Numbered from the stretch's first letter, positions 19,798 to 28,952 are shown. The stretch is DNA of 50,857 nt from Microbacterium testaceum (GCF_001476655.1 NZ_LDRT01000051.1:1-50857), one strand, 5' to 3'. The notes: generated by a model not told the origin, from the sequence alone. Translations and numbers: made by a program.

Positions 19798-20732
19798 CGG
19801 AGACCGCCGTCTACGCGGCGGGCGGGGTGGTCTGGCGCGAGATCGAGGGCAAGCTCCGTGTCCTGCTGATCCACCGCACCAAGTACCGCGACATCACGCT
19901 GCCCAAGGGCAAGGTCGACCCGGGCGAGACGCTGGCCGAGACCGCGGTGCGTGAGATCCGCGAAGAGACCGGCATCCGGGTCGCCTTGGGCGTGCCCGTC
20001 GGTGTCTCTCGGTACCGGATGCCGAGCTCGCGCACGAAGATCGTGCACTATTGGGCGGCCGAGGCCTCCGACGCCGCCGTGCGCACGTCGAGCTTCGTGC
20101 CGAACAAAGAGGTCGCCGCGATCGAGTGGATGAGTCTGAAGAAGGCGCGGAAGCAGTTGAGCTACCCCGTCGACCTCGAGATCCTCGACGAGTTCATCCG
20201 GCTGGTCGACGAGAAGGCGCTGCCGACCTTCCCGATCATCGCCCTCCGCCACGGCAAGGCCCGCCCGCGGGAGGAGTGGGAGGGTCCGGATGCCGAGCGC
20301 CCCCTCGCCCCGCGTGGACGCCGTCAGGCGAACGCCATCGTCGGTCCGCTGCTCGCGTTCGGAGTCCGTCGCATCGTGTCGAGCCCGGCGGAACGCTGCG
20401 TCCGCACGGTGACGCCGTTGTCCCAGGCGTTGGCGCTGAAGATCCAGACGTCCCCGGACATCAGCCAGGACGCCTGGGAGGAGGGGCGAGCCGACGTCCG
20501 ACGCGTCATGGGCGAACGCGTGCGCGCCCGCAAGCCCGTGGTGCTCTCGAGTCACGGCCCGGTGCTGCCCTCCATCCTCCATGAGCTCGCCCTGGCGACC
20601 GGGACGATGCGGGGGGCGTACCTCGGCAGCTCCTCGGCACTCGAGACCGGGGCGTTCTCGGTGGTCCACGTCCCCCTCCACCACCCGGGGGCGGGCATCG
20701 TCGCCATCGAGACGCACGAGCCGCCGGTGTGA
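19794..20732 (+). CDS. mutT1: Nudix hydrolase fused to a histidine phosphatase (MutT1-like)
   Basis: A 312-residue two-domain hydrolase. The N-terminal Nudix domain has a perfect Nudix box at residues 39-61 (G39, E45, R53-E54, E57-E58, G60). The C-terminal half is a phosphoglycerate-mutase-like histidine phosphatase starting [14 protein letters not shown]. By family such proteins act on oxidised or diphosphonucleotides such as 8-oxo-dGTP and diadenosine polyphosphates. Mycobacterial MutT1 has this architecture and also sits beside ppk. The GTG start overlaps the ppk1 stop by 4 bp, so the genes are coupled. Confidence 0.93.
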   Translation: MTETAVYAAGGVVWREIEGKLRVLLIHRTKYRDITLPKGKVDPGETLAETAVREIREETGIRVALGVPVGVSRYRMPSSRTKIVHYWAAEASDAAVRTSSFVPNKEVAAIEWMSLKKARKQLSYPVDLEILDEFIRLVDEKALPTFPIIALRHGKARPREEWEGPDAERPLAPRGRRQANAIVGPLLAFGVRRIVSSPAERCVRTVTPLSQALALKIQTSPDISQDAWEEGRADVRRVMGERVRARKPVVLSSHGPVLPSILHELALATGTMRGAYLGSSSALETGAFSVVHVPLHHPGAGIVAIETHEPPV

Positions 20733-21226
20733 CCCTCCCCCCAGGGGTGCGGGTCGCGTGGGGCGAGGTCGCCGACGCGGCGTCGCGTCGCGCCGTGTCG
20801 AGGGCCCTGCTGTCGGCGCTCCTCCCCGAGGCGACGTTCGTCTCGCGCTGTCCGCGCTGCGGGGGTGATCACGGTCGCATCCGCGTGTCCGGGGCGGATG
20901 CCGTGGTCTCCGTCTCGTACGCGCAGGGCTGGGCGGTGGGAGCTGTCGCGGAGGGGTGGACGCGCGTGGGAATCGATGTCTCGCCCACCGACGCCGGAGG
21001 GCTCGACCTCGTTCTGCCGGGAGCCGATGCCCGAAGCTGGACGCGCGTCGAGGCCGTTCTGAAAGCCGACGGACGGGGCCTCGACGTGGATCCGGCCCGC
21101 GTCGAGGTGGCATCCGGTGCGGACGACGCCTGGACGGCGCGCATTGACGACGGGGCGTGGGTCACGGGCCATGACCTCGCGAGTCCTCCGGGACTGGTCG
21201 CGGCTCTGGCGGTCGCTGCCGAGTGA
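20729..21226 (+). CDS. Short Sfp-like 4'-phosphopantetheinyl transferase
   Basis: A 165-residue protein with features of Sfp-type enzymes that load phosphopantetheine onto carrier domains: RCPRCGGDHGRI (substrate-binding front), VVSVSYAQGWAV (the usual VSLSHS strand), VGIDVSP (metal-binding Asp) and SWTRVEAVLKADGRGL in place of the W-x-x-K-E-A-x-x-K helix. It is shorter than Sfp (about 220 residues) and has Ser where the GxDxE motif usually has Glu. It overlaps mutT1 by 4 bp. Its end faces an M1 peptidase and a carrier-domain NRPS, whose T domain is a likely client. Confidence 0.72.
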   Translation: MTLPPGVRVAWGEVADAASRRAVSRALLSALLPEATFVSRCPRCGGDHGRIRVSGADAVVSVSYAQGWAVGAVAEGWTRVGIDVSPTDAGGLDLVLPGADARSWTRVEAVLKADGRGLDVDPARVEVASGADDAWTARIDDGAWVTGHDLASPPGLVAALAVAAE

Positions 21227-21257
21227 TGCGCGGGCCGCGCGGGAGCGGCTCGGGCTC

Positions 21258-22553
21258 TCACCGCAATGCGGGCAGCTCGCGGCGATCGATCCAGGTCGAG
21301 AGCAAGGCAGCGGCATCCGCTCCCCCGGCCTGCTCCACCGCGGCGCGGAAGTCGTCGGTCGTGACGAGAGCATGGCGGTGGTCGGCGGTCCACGCGCGCA
21401 GCAGAGCGAAGAACGCCTCATCGCCCAGGGCACGGCGCACCGCGTGCAGGGCGAGAGCGCCGCGCTTGTAGACGCGATCGTCGAACATGTCGTCGGGCCC
21501 TGGATCCACGAGGAGGAGGTCGCGGGGCTTCGCGGCGAGGCGGGTGTAATTCTCCTCGACGCAGGCGTCGACGGACCGGCCGCCTGACTCGTCCGACCAC
21601 AGCCACTCCGCGTAGCAGGCGAAGCCCTCGTTCAGCCAGATGTCGCTCCAGGCGGCGATGCCGACGCTGTTGCCGAACCATTGATGGGCGAGTTCGTGGG
21701 CGACGAGACGCTGCGCGGCGGGAACGAGGTGGTTCATCCCGAAGACCGCGAGACCCTGGGCTTCGAGCGGGATCTCGAGCTCATCGGCGGTCACCACGAG
21801 CGTGCAGGTCTCCTGTGGATACGGTCCGAACAGCCGATCGAACACCCGGAGCATCTCGGGGACGCGCGCGAAGGCGCGATCGGCGGCCGCCGTGAGCGCC
21901 GGCGGAGCGGTCACGCTGGCCGCGGGGACGACGTCGACGCCGCTCCCCGCCAGATGCTGGGTGCGGTAACGGCCCACGTGGACGGCTGCGAGGTACGTCG
22001 CGGTGGGGACATCCGACGTGAAAGTCGTGGTGGTGCGTCCGCCGCGCCGCGTCACAGCTCCCGGCACACCGGTGGCTGCGACCGTGTACCCGTCGTCGAC
22101 GGTGACCTGCATGCGCATGCGCGCGCGATCGTCGGGCCGGTCGTTGCAGGGGAACCAGGTCGGCGCGCCGGTCGGCTGACCCGCGACGAGGGCGCCATCG
22201 GTGAGTTCCTCCCACCCGACGGTTCCCCAGCGCGAGCGCCGCGGAGCCGGTGAACCCGCATACGCGACCTCGACCGTGAACGGCGTCCCCGCGGCGAGCG
22301 CGACCGGTGACGTGACACGCAGCGCACGGGGACCGCTCGTGTACCGCGCCGTCGCCCCATCGACCTTCACGCGCGTCGCGCGGAGCCCGACGAGATCGAG
22401 GGTGAACGCGGTGATCGGCTGGCGCGCGACAGCGGTGATCGTCGCCACGCCCTCGAGCCGGTTGGTGCGCACACGGTAGCCGAGCGCGAGGTCGTACTCC
22501 TGTACGTCGTAGGACGGGTCGCCGCTCTGCGGCGCGTACGGATCGGCGCTCAC
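21258..22553 (-). CDS. M1-family zinc metallopeptidase, possibly a polymer-degrading (Pld-like) enzyme
   Basis: A 431-residue metallopeptidase of the M1 aminopeptidase family. The zinc site HELAH is at residues 286-290 and the third ligand Glu309 is in NEGFACYAEWLW. Tyr in the EENYTRLAAK region lies near where M1 enzymes carry the catalytic Tyr. The GAMEN exopeptidase motif is replaced by EAQGLAVFG, a variant I recall from short actinobacterial M1 proteins. No signal peptide is seen. GTG 22553 overlaps the NRPS stop by 4 bp, so it is coupled to it. In Streptomyces albulus, as I recall, a peptidase of this kind degrades epsilon-polylysine. That role here is inference. Confidence 0.88.
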   Translation of the reverse strand: MSADPYAPQSGDPSYDVQEYDLALGYRVRTNRLEGVATITAVARQPITAFTLDLVGLRATRVKVDGATARYTSGPRALRVTSPVALAAGTPFTVEVAYAGSPAPRRSRWGTVGWEELTDGALVAGQPTGAPTWFPCNDRPDDRARMRMQVTVDDGYTVAATGVPGAVTRRGGRTTTTFTSDVPTATYLAAVHVGRYRTQHLAGSGVDVVPAASVTAPPALTAAADRAFARVPEMLRVFDRLFGPYPQETCTLVVTADELEIPLEAQGLAVFGMNHLVPAAQRLVAHELAHQWFGNSVGIAAWSDIWLNEGFACYAEWLWSDESGGRSVDACVEENYTRLAAKPRDLLLVDPGPDDMFDDRVYKRGALALHAVRRALGDEAFFALLRAWTADHRHALVTTDDFRAAVEQAGGADAAALLSTWIDRRELPALR

Positions 22554-25500
22554 GTCGTCGACTGGTACGCGCGCACCTTCACGGCACGCCATGGTCCGAT
22601 GGGGTTCCCGCTCCAGCGCGAGCCGACCGGAACGGTCTCGCCGCGCATCACGAGAGACGCCGGTCCCACGGTGGCGTGGGCTCCGAGCGTGGATGCCGGG
22701 AGCACCACGCTGTGCGGACCGAGGGTCGCCCCGGGTTCCAGCTCGACGGTGTCCATACTCATGATTCGATCATGGAACAGATGGGTCTGAACCACGCATC
22801 CGCGGTTGACGGTTGACGCGTCACCCAGAGTCACCAGGTCGGGCTCGGGCAGCCAGTAGCTCTCGCACCAGACGCCCGCGCCGATTCTCGCGCCGAGGCT
22901 GCGAAGCCAGACGGCGAGTGCCGGGGTGCCCGAGGCCGCGCGGGCGAACCAGGGTGCCGCGACCATCTCAGTGAAGGTGTCCGACACCTCGGTCCGCCAG
23001 ACGAAGCTCGACCACAGCGGCTGCTCGCCCGCACGGATGACCCCGACGATCGCCCACTTCGCGGCGGTGGACACCGCCGCCGCGACCGCGCCGGCGGCGA
23101 GCATGACGACACCCGAGAGCAGCAGGGTCCACACCGGTCCGGCCACGTCCCACAGGGCGGCGAGCGTGAACAGCACCCCGAGGCCGATCCCGCACGTGAC
23201 CACCACGGGCACGAATCGACAGAGTTCCCACAGCGTGCGCGCAAGGCGCAGGGCCGGTGTCGGCTGATACGTGCGCGACTCGTCTCCCTCGGCGGAGAGG
23301 CGCCGCAGGCGTACCGCCGGAGATCCCAGCCACGACGATCCCGGCTTCGCCTTCAGCGGCGCGGCCGAGAGCACCGCGACGAGACCGTCGCGCGGCACGC
23401 GGTGCCCGGGGGCTGCCATGCCCGAGTTGCCGAGGAACGCGCGCTTGCCGATGCGGACCGGCCCGAGGCGGAGCCACCCGGCGCGCAGCTCGTACGACGC
23501 GACCATCGTGTCATCTGCCAGGAACGCCCCGTCTTCGATCCGCGTCATCGACGGGATCAGCAGAACGGTGGATGCCTCGACGTCCCGGCCGACGCGCGCG
23601 CCCAGCAACCGCAGCCACACCGGCGTGAAGAGCGACGAGTAGAGGGGGAAGAGGATCGTGCGGGCGGCATCCAGGAGTCTCTCGATGCTCCACGCCTGCC
23701 AGGCGACCCGGCTGCGCACGGGGAACGTGCCCTCGATGAGACCGAGCGACAGCAGCCGCACGAGAAGGACCACGGATGCCGCGAAAACGACGCCCGTGAC
23801 CGCCACCGCCGGCACGAGCCAGGCGAACGCGCGCAGGGTGGCCTCGCCGAGCGAGTCGGCCCCCGCGATGCCCTGGGCGACGACGAGACCGCCGAGGGTG
23901 AACGCCGCGAGCGGCAGCAGAGCGAGCACGACGGCGGAGGTGGCGTAGGCCCACAGCCAGCGCGTCGGGGCCGGCGGACGCTCCCCCGGCCAGCCCTTCG
24001 CGGTTCCGCCGACGCGGACGGCCGGAGAGCCGGCCCACGACTGGTCCGCCTTGACCCGGCCGAAGACCGCCGAACCCGGGGCGATCTCGGCTCGCCGGCC
24101 GATACGCGTACCCGGGGCGAGCGTCGAGCGCGCTCCCACCGTGGCCTCCGCACCGATGCGCACCTCGCCGATGCGCACGAGGTCGCCGTCGATCCAGTAG
24201 CCGGTAAGGTCCACCTCGGGTTCGATCGAGGCTCCGTCGCCGACGACGAGCATCCCGGTGACCGGGGGCAGAGCGTGCAGGTCGACGTTGCGGCCGATGC
24301 GTGCACCCAGCGCCCGCGCGTAGTACGACACCCACGGGGCTCCGGCGAGGCCCACGGCATCCACCTGATCCGCGATCTGCTCCGCCAGCCACAGGCGGAT
24401 GTGCACCCAGCCTCCGCGCGGATAGTCGCCCGGACGCACGCCCGACAGCAGAAGACGAGCGGATGCCACGGCGATCGCCATGCGCCCGAACGGGGTCGCG
24501 AAGACGAGCAGTCCGACCAGCAGCACGGGCCACGGCACCGCGGGGAGCACCTCGAATCCGGGTAGGAGCTGCAGGATCGCCGACGCGGTCAGCAGGTACA
24601 GCAGCCACCGCACGCCCGCGAGGATGAACAGCGGCGCGCCCAGCAGCGTCTGCGCCCACTGCGTGGTGCGGGGCGTCGGTGTCGCGCGGTGGAACTGCGC
24701 GGGAGTGTCGTCGGTGAGCTGCGGGCCGAGGGCCTTCGCCATCGCGCCGAGGCGTGGAACGTCGTAGATGTCGGCGACCGAGAATTCGGGTACCCGCGCA
24801 CGGATCCGCGAGACCAGCTGCGCGGCGGCGAGGGACCCTCCGCCGAGGTCGAAGAAGTCGGCTTTGCGTTCGGTCACCGGTAGTCCGAGGACGGCCTGCC
24901 ACTGCTCGGCCAGCCAGAGCTCATCGGTCGAGAAGTCGGTGGCGGCGGGGGCGTCGGCTCCGGGAAGGGGCCACGGCAGCGCGGCACGGTCGACCTTGCC
25001 CGAGGTGCGGACGGGGAGCTCGTCCACGACGCCGAGGAGGGGGATGGTCGCCGCGGGGAGTCGCTCGGAGAGCGCTGCCCGAGCCGCTCCACGGTCGAGA
25101 TCGACCCCGGCGTCCATGACCAGATAGCCCACGAGCACGGGGACGCCGGCCGCGGTGGTCCGCACCGCGACGGTGGCCGCGCTGACCCCGGCGAGGTCCT
25201 GCAGAGCGGATTCCACCTCGCCGAGTTCGATGCGACGACCGCCGACCTTGACCTGATCGTCCGCGCGACCCTGGAAGACCAGCCCCTCCGGGTCGAACCG
25301 CACCAGGTCGCCGGAGCGGTAGGCCCGTTCCCACCCGAGGGTCGGCATGGGCGCGTACTTCTCGGCATCCTTCGCGGGATCCAGGTACCGCGCGAGGCCC
25401 ACGCCGCCGATGATGAGCTCACCGACCTGCCCCTCCGCCACGGGGAGACCCTCGGCGTCCACCACGGCCAGTGCCCAGCCGTCCAGCGGCAGACCGATCC

Positions 25501-26488
25501 GCACGGGCAGGGTCCCGTCGAGCGGGGCGGCGCACGCGACGACCGTGGCTTCGGTGGGGCCGTAGGTGTTCCACACCTCGCGGCCCTCGGCGACCAGCCG
25601 GGCCGCGAGTTCGGGGGGACACGCCTCTCCCCCGAAGATGAGGAGGCGGACGTTCTCGATCGAGTCCGCGGGCCACATCGCCGCGAGCGTGGGCACGGTC
25701 GAGACGACCGTGATGCCCTGGCGAAGCAGCCACGGAGCCAGATCCTCCCCCGAGCGGACGAGGGAGCGGGGCGCGGGGACGAGGCACGCCCCATGTCCCC
25801 AGGCGAGCCACATCTCTTCGCACGAGGCGTCGAACGCCACCGACAGACCGGCCAGGACGCGGTCGCCGGGTCCGAGCGGGTCCTGCTGCAGGAAGATGCG
25901 CGCCTCGGCCTCGACGAAGGCCGCTGCGGACCGGTGCGAGACGGCCACTCCCTTGGGCACCCCCGTCGAGCCGGAGGTGAAGATGATCCACGCGTCATCG
26001 TCCACCGTGGGTGGGGCGACCACCGGCAGCGCGTGGGTGCTCGGGTGCGGGGCGTCTCCGTCGTAGAGGCGCACGAGATCGTCCTGGCCGACCACGAACT
26101 CGCCGTCCCCCGCGATGATCCCCTTCACCGCGGCTTCGCCGAACACCAGGCGGGCACGCTCGTCGGGGTCATCGGCATCCACGGGCACGTAAGCGGCCCC
26201 CGCGGCCATCACCGCGAGGATCGACACGTACAGCTCCTTCGACCCCGAGGGCATGCGAACGCCGACGCGGTCACCCCGCCGCACGCCCGCCGCGTGCAAC
26301 GCGCCGGCCGTCCTCCAGACGCGCGCGAGGAGTTCGCGGTAGCTGAGGGCACCCGAACCGTCGTCGATCGCGGAGGCCTCCGGATGCCGCGCAGCGACCT
26401 CGGCGAGGAGGTCGATGAGCGTGCGGGCAGGCGGAGCGGCGCTGACACGATCGAGCGGCGCTTGCGCGGCGGGAGCGGGGGTCGTCAC
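22550..26488 (-). CDS. Pls/PosA-type single-module NRPS (poly-amino-acid synthetase-like)
   Basis: This 1312-residue membrane NRPS has the full layout of epsilon-poly-L-lysine synthetase (about 1319 residues). The adenylation domain (1-510) shows FTSGSTGVPKG, FDASCEE (Asp220), NTYGPTEAT, YRSGDLV and Lys498 in RTSGKVDRA. The carrier domain has Ser552 in LGGGSLAA. Three tandem units follow, each a pair of membrane helices (about 612-690, 845-925, 1090-1165) plus a soluble domain with hexapeptide-like repeats ending in GSPAV/GNPIG. There is no condensation or thioesterase domain, so it should polymerise one amino acid repeatedly. The A-domain code read by eye is DAESIGTVVK. It starts with GTG 8 nt after TACGCT. 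Confidence 0.93.
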   Translation of the reverse strand: MTTPAPAAQAPLDRVSAAPPARTLIDLLAEVAARHPEASAIDDGSGALSYRELLARVWRTAGALHAAGVRRGDRVGVRMPSGSKELYVSILAVMAAGAAYVPVDADDPDERARLVFGEAAVKGIIAGDGEFVVGQDDLVRLYDGDAPHPSTHALPVVAPPTVDDDAWIIFTSGSTGVPKGVAVSHRSAAAFVEAEARIFLQQDPLGPGDRVLAGLSVAFDASCEEMWLAWGHGACLVPAPRSLVRSGEDLAPWLLRQGITVVSTVPTLAAMWPADSIENVRLLIFGGEACPPELAARLVAEGREVWNTYGPTEATVVACAAPLDGTLPVRIGLPLDGWALAVVDAEGLPVAEGQVGELIIGGVGLARYLDPAKDAEKYAPMPTLGWERAYRSGDLVRFDPEGLVFQGRADDQVKVGGRRIELGEVESALQDLAGVSAATVAVRTTAAGVPVLVGYLVMDAGVDLDRGAARAALSERLPAATIPLLGVVDELPVRTSGKVDRAALPWPLPGADAPAATDFSTDELWLAEQWQAVLGLPVTERKADFFDLGGGSLAAAQLVSRIRARVPEFSVADIYDVPRLGAMAKALGPQLTDDTPAQFHRATPTPRTTQWAQTLLGAPLFILAGVRWLLYLLTASAILQLLPGFEVLPAVPWPVLLVGLLVFATPFGRMAIAVASARLLLSGVRPGDYPRGGWVHIRLWLAEQIADQVDAVGLAGAPWVSYYARALGARIGRNVDLHALPPVTGMLVVGDGASIEPEVDLTGYWIDGDLVRIGEVRIGAEATVGARSTLAPGTRIGRRAEIAPGSAVFGRVKADQSWAGSPAVRVGGTAKGWPGERPPAPTRWLWAYATSAVVLALLPLAAFTLGGLVVAQGIAGADSLGEATLRAFAWLVPAVAVTGVVFAASVVLLVRLLSLGLIEGTFPVRSRVAWQAWSIERLLDAARTILFPLYSSLFTPVWLRLLGARVGRDVEASTVLLIPSMTRIEDGAFLADDTMVASYELRAGWLRLGPVRIGKRAFLGNSGMAAPGHRVPRDGLVAVLSAAPLKAKPGSSWLGSPAVRLRRLSAEGDESRTYQPTPALRLARTLWELCRFVPVVVTCGIGLGVLFTLAALWDVAGPVWTLLLSGVVMLAAGAVAAAVSTAAKWAIVGVIRAGEQPLWSSFVWRTEVSDTFTEMVAAPWFARAASGTPALAVWLRSLGARIGAGVWCESYWLPEPDLVTLGDASTVNRGCVVQTHLFHDRIMSMDTVELEPGATLGPHSVVLPASTLGAHATVGPASLVMRGETVPVGSRWSGNPIGPWRAVKVRAYQSTT

Positions 26489-26646
26489 GGAGGTGAAGCG
26501 TATACCGCCCGAGAAAACGTCCCGGTCAGGCCAGAGCGGTTCACCGTCCGTTCACCCGTGCAACGCACTCTCGTAAGAGTCGGTGTTTACCGTGCGGGAG
26601 AACCCTGCACCGGGTTCGTGTCCCCGACATACGAAGGATTCACACA
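26489..26646. promoter_or_regulatory. pstS / NRPS divergent control region with PHO box
   Basis: GTTCACCGTCC (26539-26549) is followed directly by GTTCACC (26550-26556): two near-perfect 11-nt PHO repeats. A TAAGAG -10 candidate (26574-26579) lies 17 nt after the second TTCACC, so the repeat replaces the -35 of pstS. A small hairpin (ACTCT-CGTA-AGAGT, 26567-26580) overlaps the -10. On the minus strand TACGCT (about 26497-26502) lies 8 nt before the NRPS GTG, roughly 40 bp from the PHO box, so both genes could be affected. Confidence 0.75.
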
Positions 26647-27774
26647 GTGAAGCTCTCCCGATTCGTTCAGCTGGGCGCCGTGGCGGCCGTTGCCTCCGTG
26701 GCCCTCGCCGGTTGCTCCTCCCCCTCCGGCTCCGGCGACGCCGCTGCTTCGTCGCCGTCGGCCTCGTCGTCGTCCGTGGCCTTCACGGTCGACCCCAGCC
26801 TGAGCGGCACGATCACCGCCGGCGGATCGAGCGCCCAGTCCAACGCGCAGGCCGCGTGGACCGCCGCGTACAACGCGCAGGCCAAGGGTGTCACCATCAA
26901 CTACGACAAGTCGCAGGGCTCCGGCGGTGGCGTCACGAACTTCCTGAGCGGCGCGTACGACTTCGCCGGCTCCGACTCGCCCCTCAACGCCGACCAGACC
27001 GCGCAGTCCAAGGCGCTGTGCACCGCGGGCGGCGTCAACATCCCCGTCTACCTCGACGGTGTCGCGATCATCTTCAACCTTCCCGGCGTCACCAACCTGA
27101 AGCTCTCGGGCGAGACGATCGCCAAGATCTTCGCGCTGCAGATCACCGACTGGTCCGACCCGGCCATCACCAAGGACAACGGCACGGCGCTCCCCGCCGG
27201 CGCGATCACGACCGTCGCTCGCTCGGACGGCTCGGGCACCACGCAGAACTTCACCAACTACCTCGCCGCGACGCAGTCGTCGGTCTGGACCTCGCCCGCG
27301 GGCAAGGACTGGCCCATCGAGGGCAACGTGTCGAAGCAGAAGGGCGGCTCCGGCGTCGTCGAGGCGGTCAAGGCCGGCTCGGGCACGATCGGTTACGCCG
27401 ACCACTCCGCGATCGGTGACCTGAACGCTGCCGCGATCATCCAGGACGGCACCGCGATCCCCTACAGCGCCGAGGCCGTCACCGCGACGTTCGCCGCTGC
27501 CGCGGTCGACGCCAGCAACGGCGTCACGGGCGACCTGTCGAAGAAGTTCGACTACTCGAAGCTGACCGCCGAGACCTACCCGATCCCGCTGGTGTCGTAC
27601 GCGATCGCGTGCTCCACCTTCAAGGACACCAAGCAGGCCGCTCTCGTGAAGTCGTACCTCGGCTTCGTCACCAGCACCACGGGCCAGCAGGTCGCCGCGA
27701 AGAACGCCGGCTCCGCTCCGCTGCCCGACTCGGTTCTCGCGGCTGCCGCGAAGACCCTCGAGGCGATCAAGTAA
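26647..27774 (+). CDS. pstS: Phosphate ABC transporter substrate-binding lipoprotein PstS
   Basis: A 375-residue extracytoplasmic lipoprotein that captures inorganic phosphate. It has a signal peptide with lipobox LAGC (Cys23) and a Ser-rich linker. Phosphate-binding elements include ITAGGSSAQSNAQ near the start of the domain, YDFAGSDSPL and VARSDGSGTTQNF, the known loops that grip phosphate. The GTG at 26647 follows GAAGGA at 9 nt. It is preceded by a PHO box and leads pstSCAB. A strong hairpin between pstS and pstC probably allows higher expression of pstS than of the rest. Confidence 0.97.
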   Translation: MKLSRFVQLGAVAAVASVALAGCSSPSGSGDAAASSPSASSSSVAFTVDPSLSGTITAGGSSAQSNAQAAWTAAYNAQAKGVTINYDKSQGSGGGVTNFLSGAYDFAGSDSPLNADQTAQSKALCTAGGVNIPVYLDGVAIIFNLPGVTNLKLSGETIAKIFALQITDWSDPAITKDNGTALPAGAITTVARSDGSGTTQNFTNYLAATQSSVWTSPAGKDWPIEGNVSKQKGGSGVVEAVKAGSGTIGYADHSAIGDLNAAAIIQDGTAIPYSAEAVTATFAAAAVDASNGVTGDLSKKFDYSKLTAETYPIPLVSYAIACSTFKDTKQAALVKSYLGFVTSTTGQQVAAKNAGSAPLPDSVLAAAAKTLEAIK

Positions 27775-27787
27775 CACCTCTCGGACT

Positions 27788-27822
27788 CGGCCCGGTCCGC
27801 ACCCCTCGTGCGGACCGGGCCG
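27788..27822 (+). terminator. pstS-pstC intercistronic hairpin
   Basis: A stem of 15 bp (27788-27802 with 27808-27822, core CCCGGTCCGCAC) and a 5-nt loop lies just after the pstS stop. It can act as a partial terminator or as 3' end protection, giving more pstS mRNA than pstCAB, the usual need for a binding protein. Confidence 0.65.
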
Positions 27823-27932
27823 GGCTGATCGGAGGGGTCGATTCAGCATCGACCGTTCCGCTGAGCCGAACATCCTCAGAGAGAACCCGACCGAGGAGAA
27901 TCCCTTGATCCGCGCCGAGCACGAGGTCCCCC

Positions 27933-28952
27933 GTGACTGACACTGTGAGTGACGCCACGACCGAAGCCGCGACACCGAACACCCCGAAAGCCAGCATCGT
28001 CGGTAAGCGTCGCGTCGGCGACACCGTCTTCCTCGGCCTGTCGACCACGGCCGCCGTGTCGATCATGGTCATCCTCGCCGGTGTGGCGATCTTCCTCATC
28101 ATCCGGGGTCTCCCCGCCATCACGGCCAACTGGAGCGAAGGCGACCTCGCCGGCTACCAGAACCGCAACTGGTCGAGCTTCTGGGAGTACGTCGGCCCCC
28201 TGCTCTTCGGCAGCATCTGGGCGGCGCTGATCGCCATGGTGATCGGAACCCCCGTCGCCATCGGCATCGCGCTGTTCATCTCGCACTACGCGCCGCGCAA
28301 GGTCGCGGGTGCCCTCGGGTACGTCGTCGACCTCCTCGCCGCGGTGCCGTCGATCGTCTTCGGCCTGTGGGGCATCATCGTGATGCGTCCGCTGCTGCTG
28401 CCGGTCAGTCAGTTCCTCAACGAGTACCTGGGCTGGATCCCGCTCTTCCAGGGCCCGGTGTCCTCCACCGGTTCGACGATGTTCACCGGTGGCGTCGTGC
28501 TCGCGGTCATGATCCTGCCGATCGTCACCTCGATCACCCGCGAGATCTTCCTGCAGACTCCGCGCCTGCACGAAGAAGCCGCCCTCGCCCTCGGTGCGAC
28601 GCGCTGGGAGATGATCCGCCTCGCCGTCTTCCCCTACGCCCGCAGCGGCATGGTGTCGGCGACGCTGCTCGGCCTCGGTCGCGCCCTCGGCGAGACGATG
28701 GCCATCGCGCTGATCATCTCCCCGAGCCTCATCTACTCGGTGCTGCTTCTCACCGACGGTTACAACTCCCAGACCATCGCCGCCAACATCGCCCTGAACT
28801 TCCCGATCGCGACCGACCTGCAGCGCTCGGCGCTCATCGGAACCGGTCTGATGCTGTTCGTGGTGTCGCTCGCGGTCAACATGCTCGCGCGCTACATCAT
28901 CTCGGCGACGGGACCGGGCGCGAAGGGCCGCAAGAGAGGAAAGCGCTCGTGA
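27933..28952 (+). CDS. pstC: Phosphate ABC transporter permease PstC
   Basis: A 339-residue inner-membrane permease with a soluble N-terminus and six helices. The EAA loop that contacts PstB is HEEAALALGATRWEMIRLAV, typical of PstC. AVPSIVFGLWGIIVM and LGRALGETMAIALII are family hallmarks. The GTG start at 27933 follows GAGG. The end overlaps pstA by 4 bp (GTGA). Confidence 0.96.
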   Translation: MTDTVSDATTEAATPNTPKASIVGKRRVGDTVFLGLSTTAAVSIMVILAGVAIFLIIRGLPAITANWSEGDLAGYQNRNWSSFWEYVGPLLFGSIWAALIAMVIGTPVAIGIALFISHYAPRKVAGALGYVVDLLAAVPSIVFGLWGIIVMRPLLLPVSQFLNEYLGWIPLFQGPVSSTGSTMFTGGVVLAVMILPIVTSITREIFLQTPRLHEEAALALGATRWEMIRLAVFPYARSGMVSATLLGLGRALGETMAIALIISPSLIYSVLLLTDGYNSQTIAANIALNFPIATDLQRSALIGTGLMLFVVSLAVNMLARYIISATGPGAKGRKRGKRS

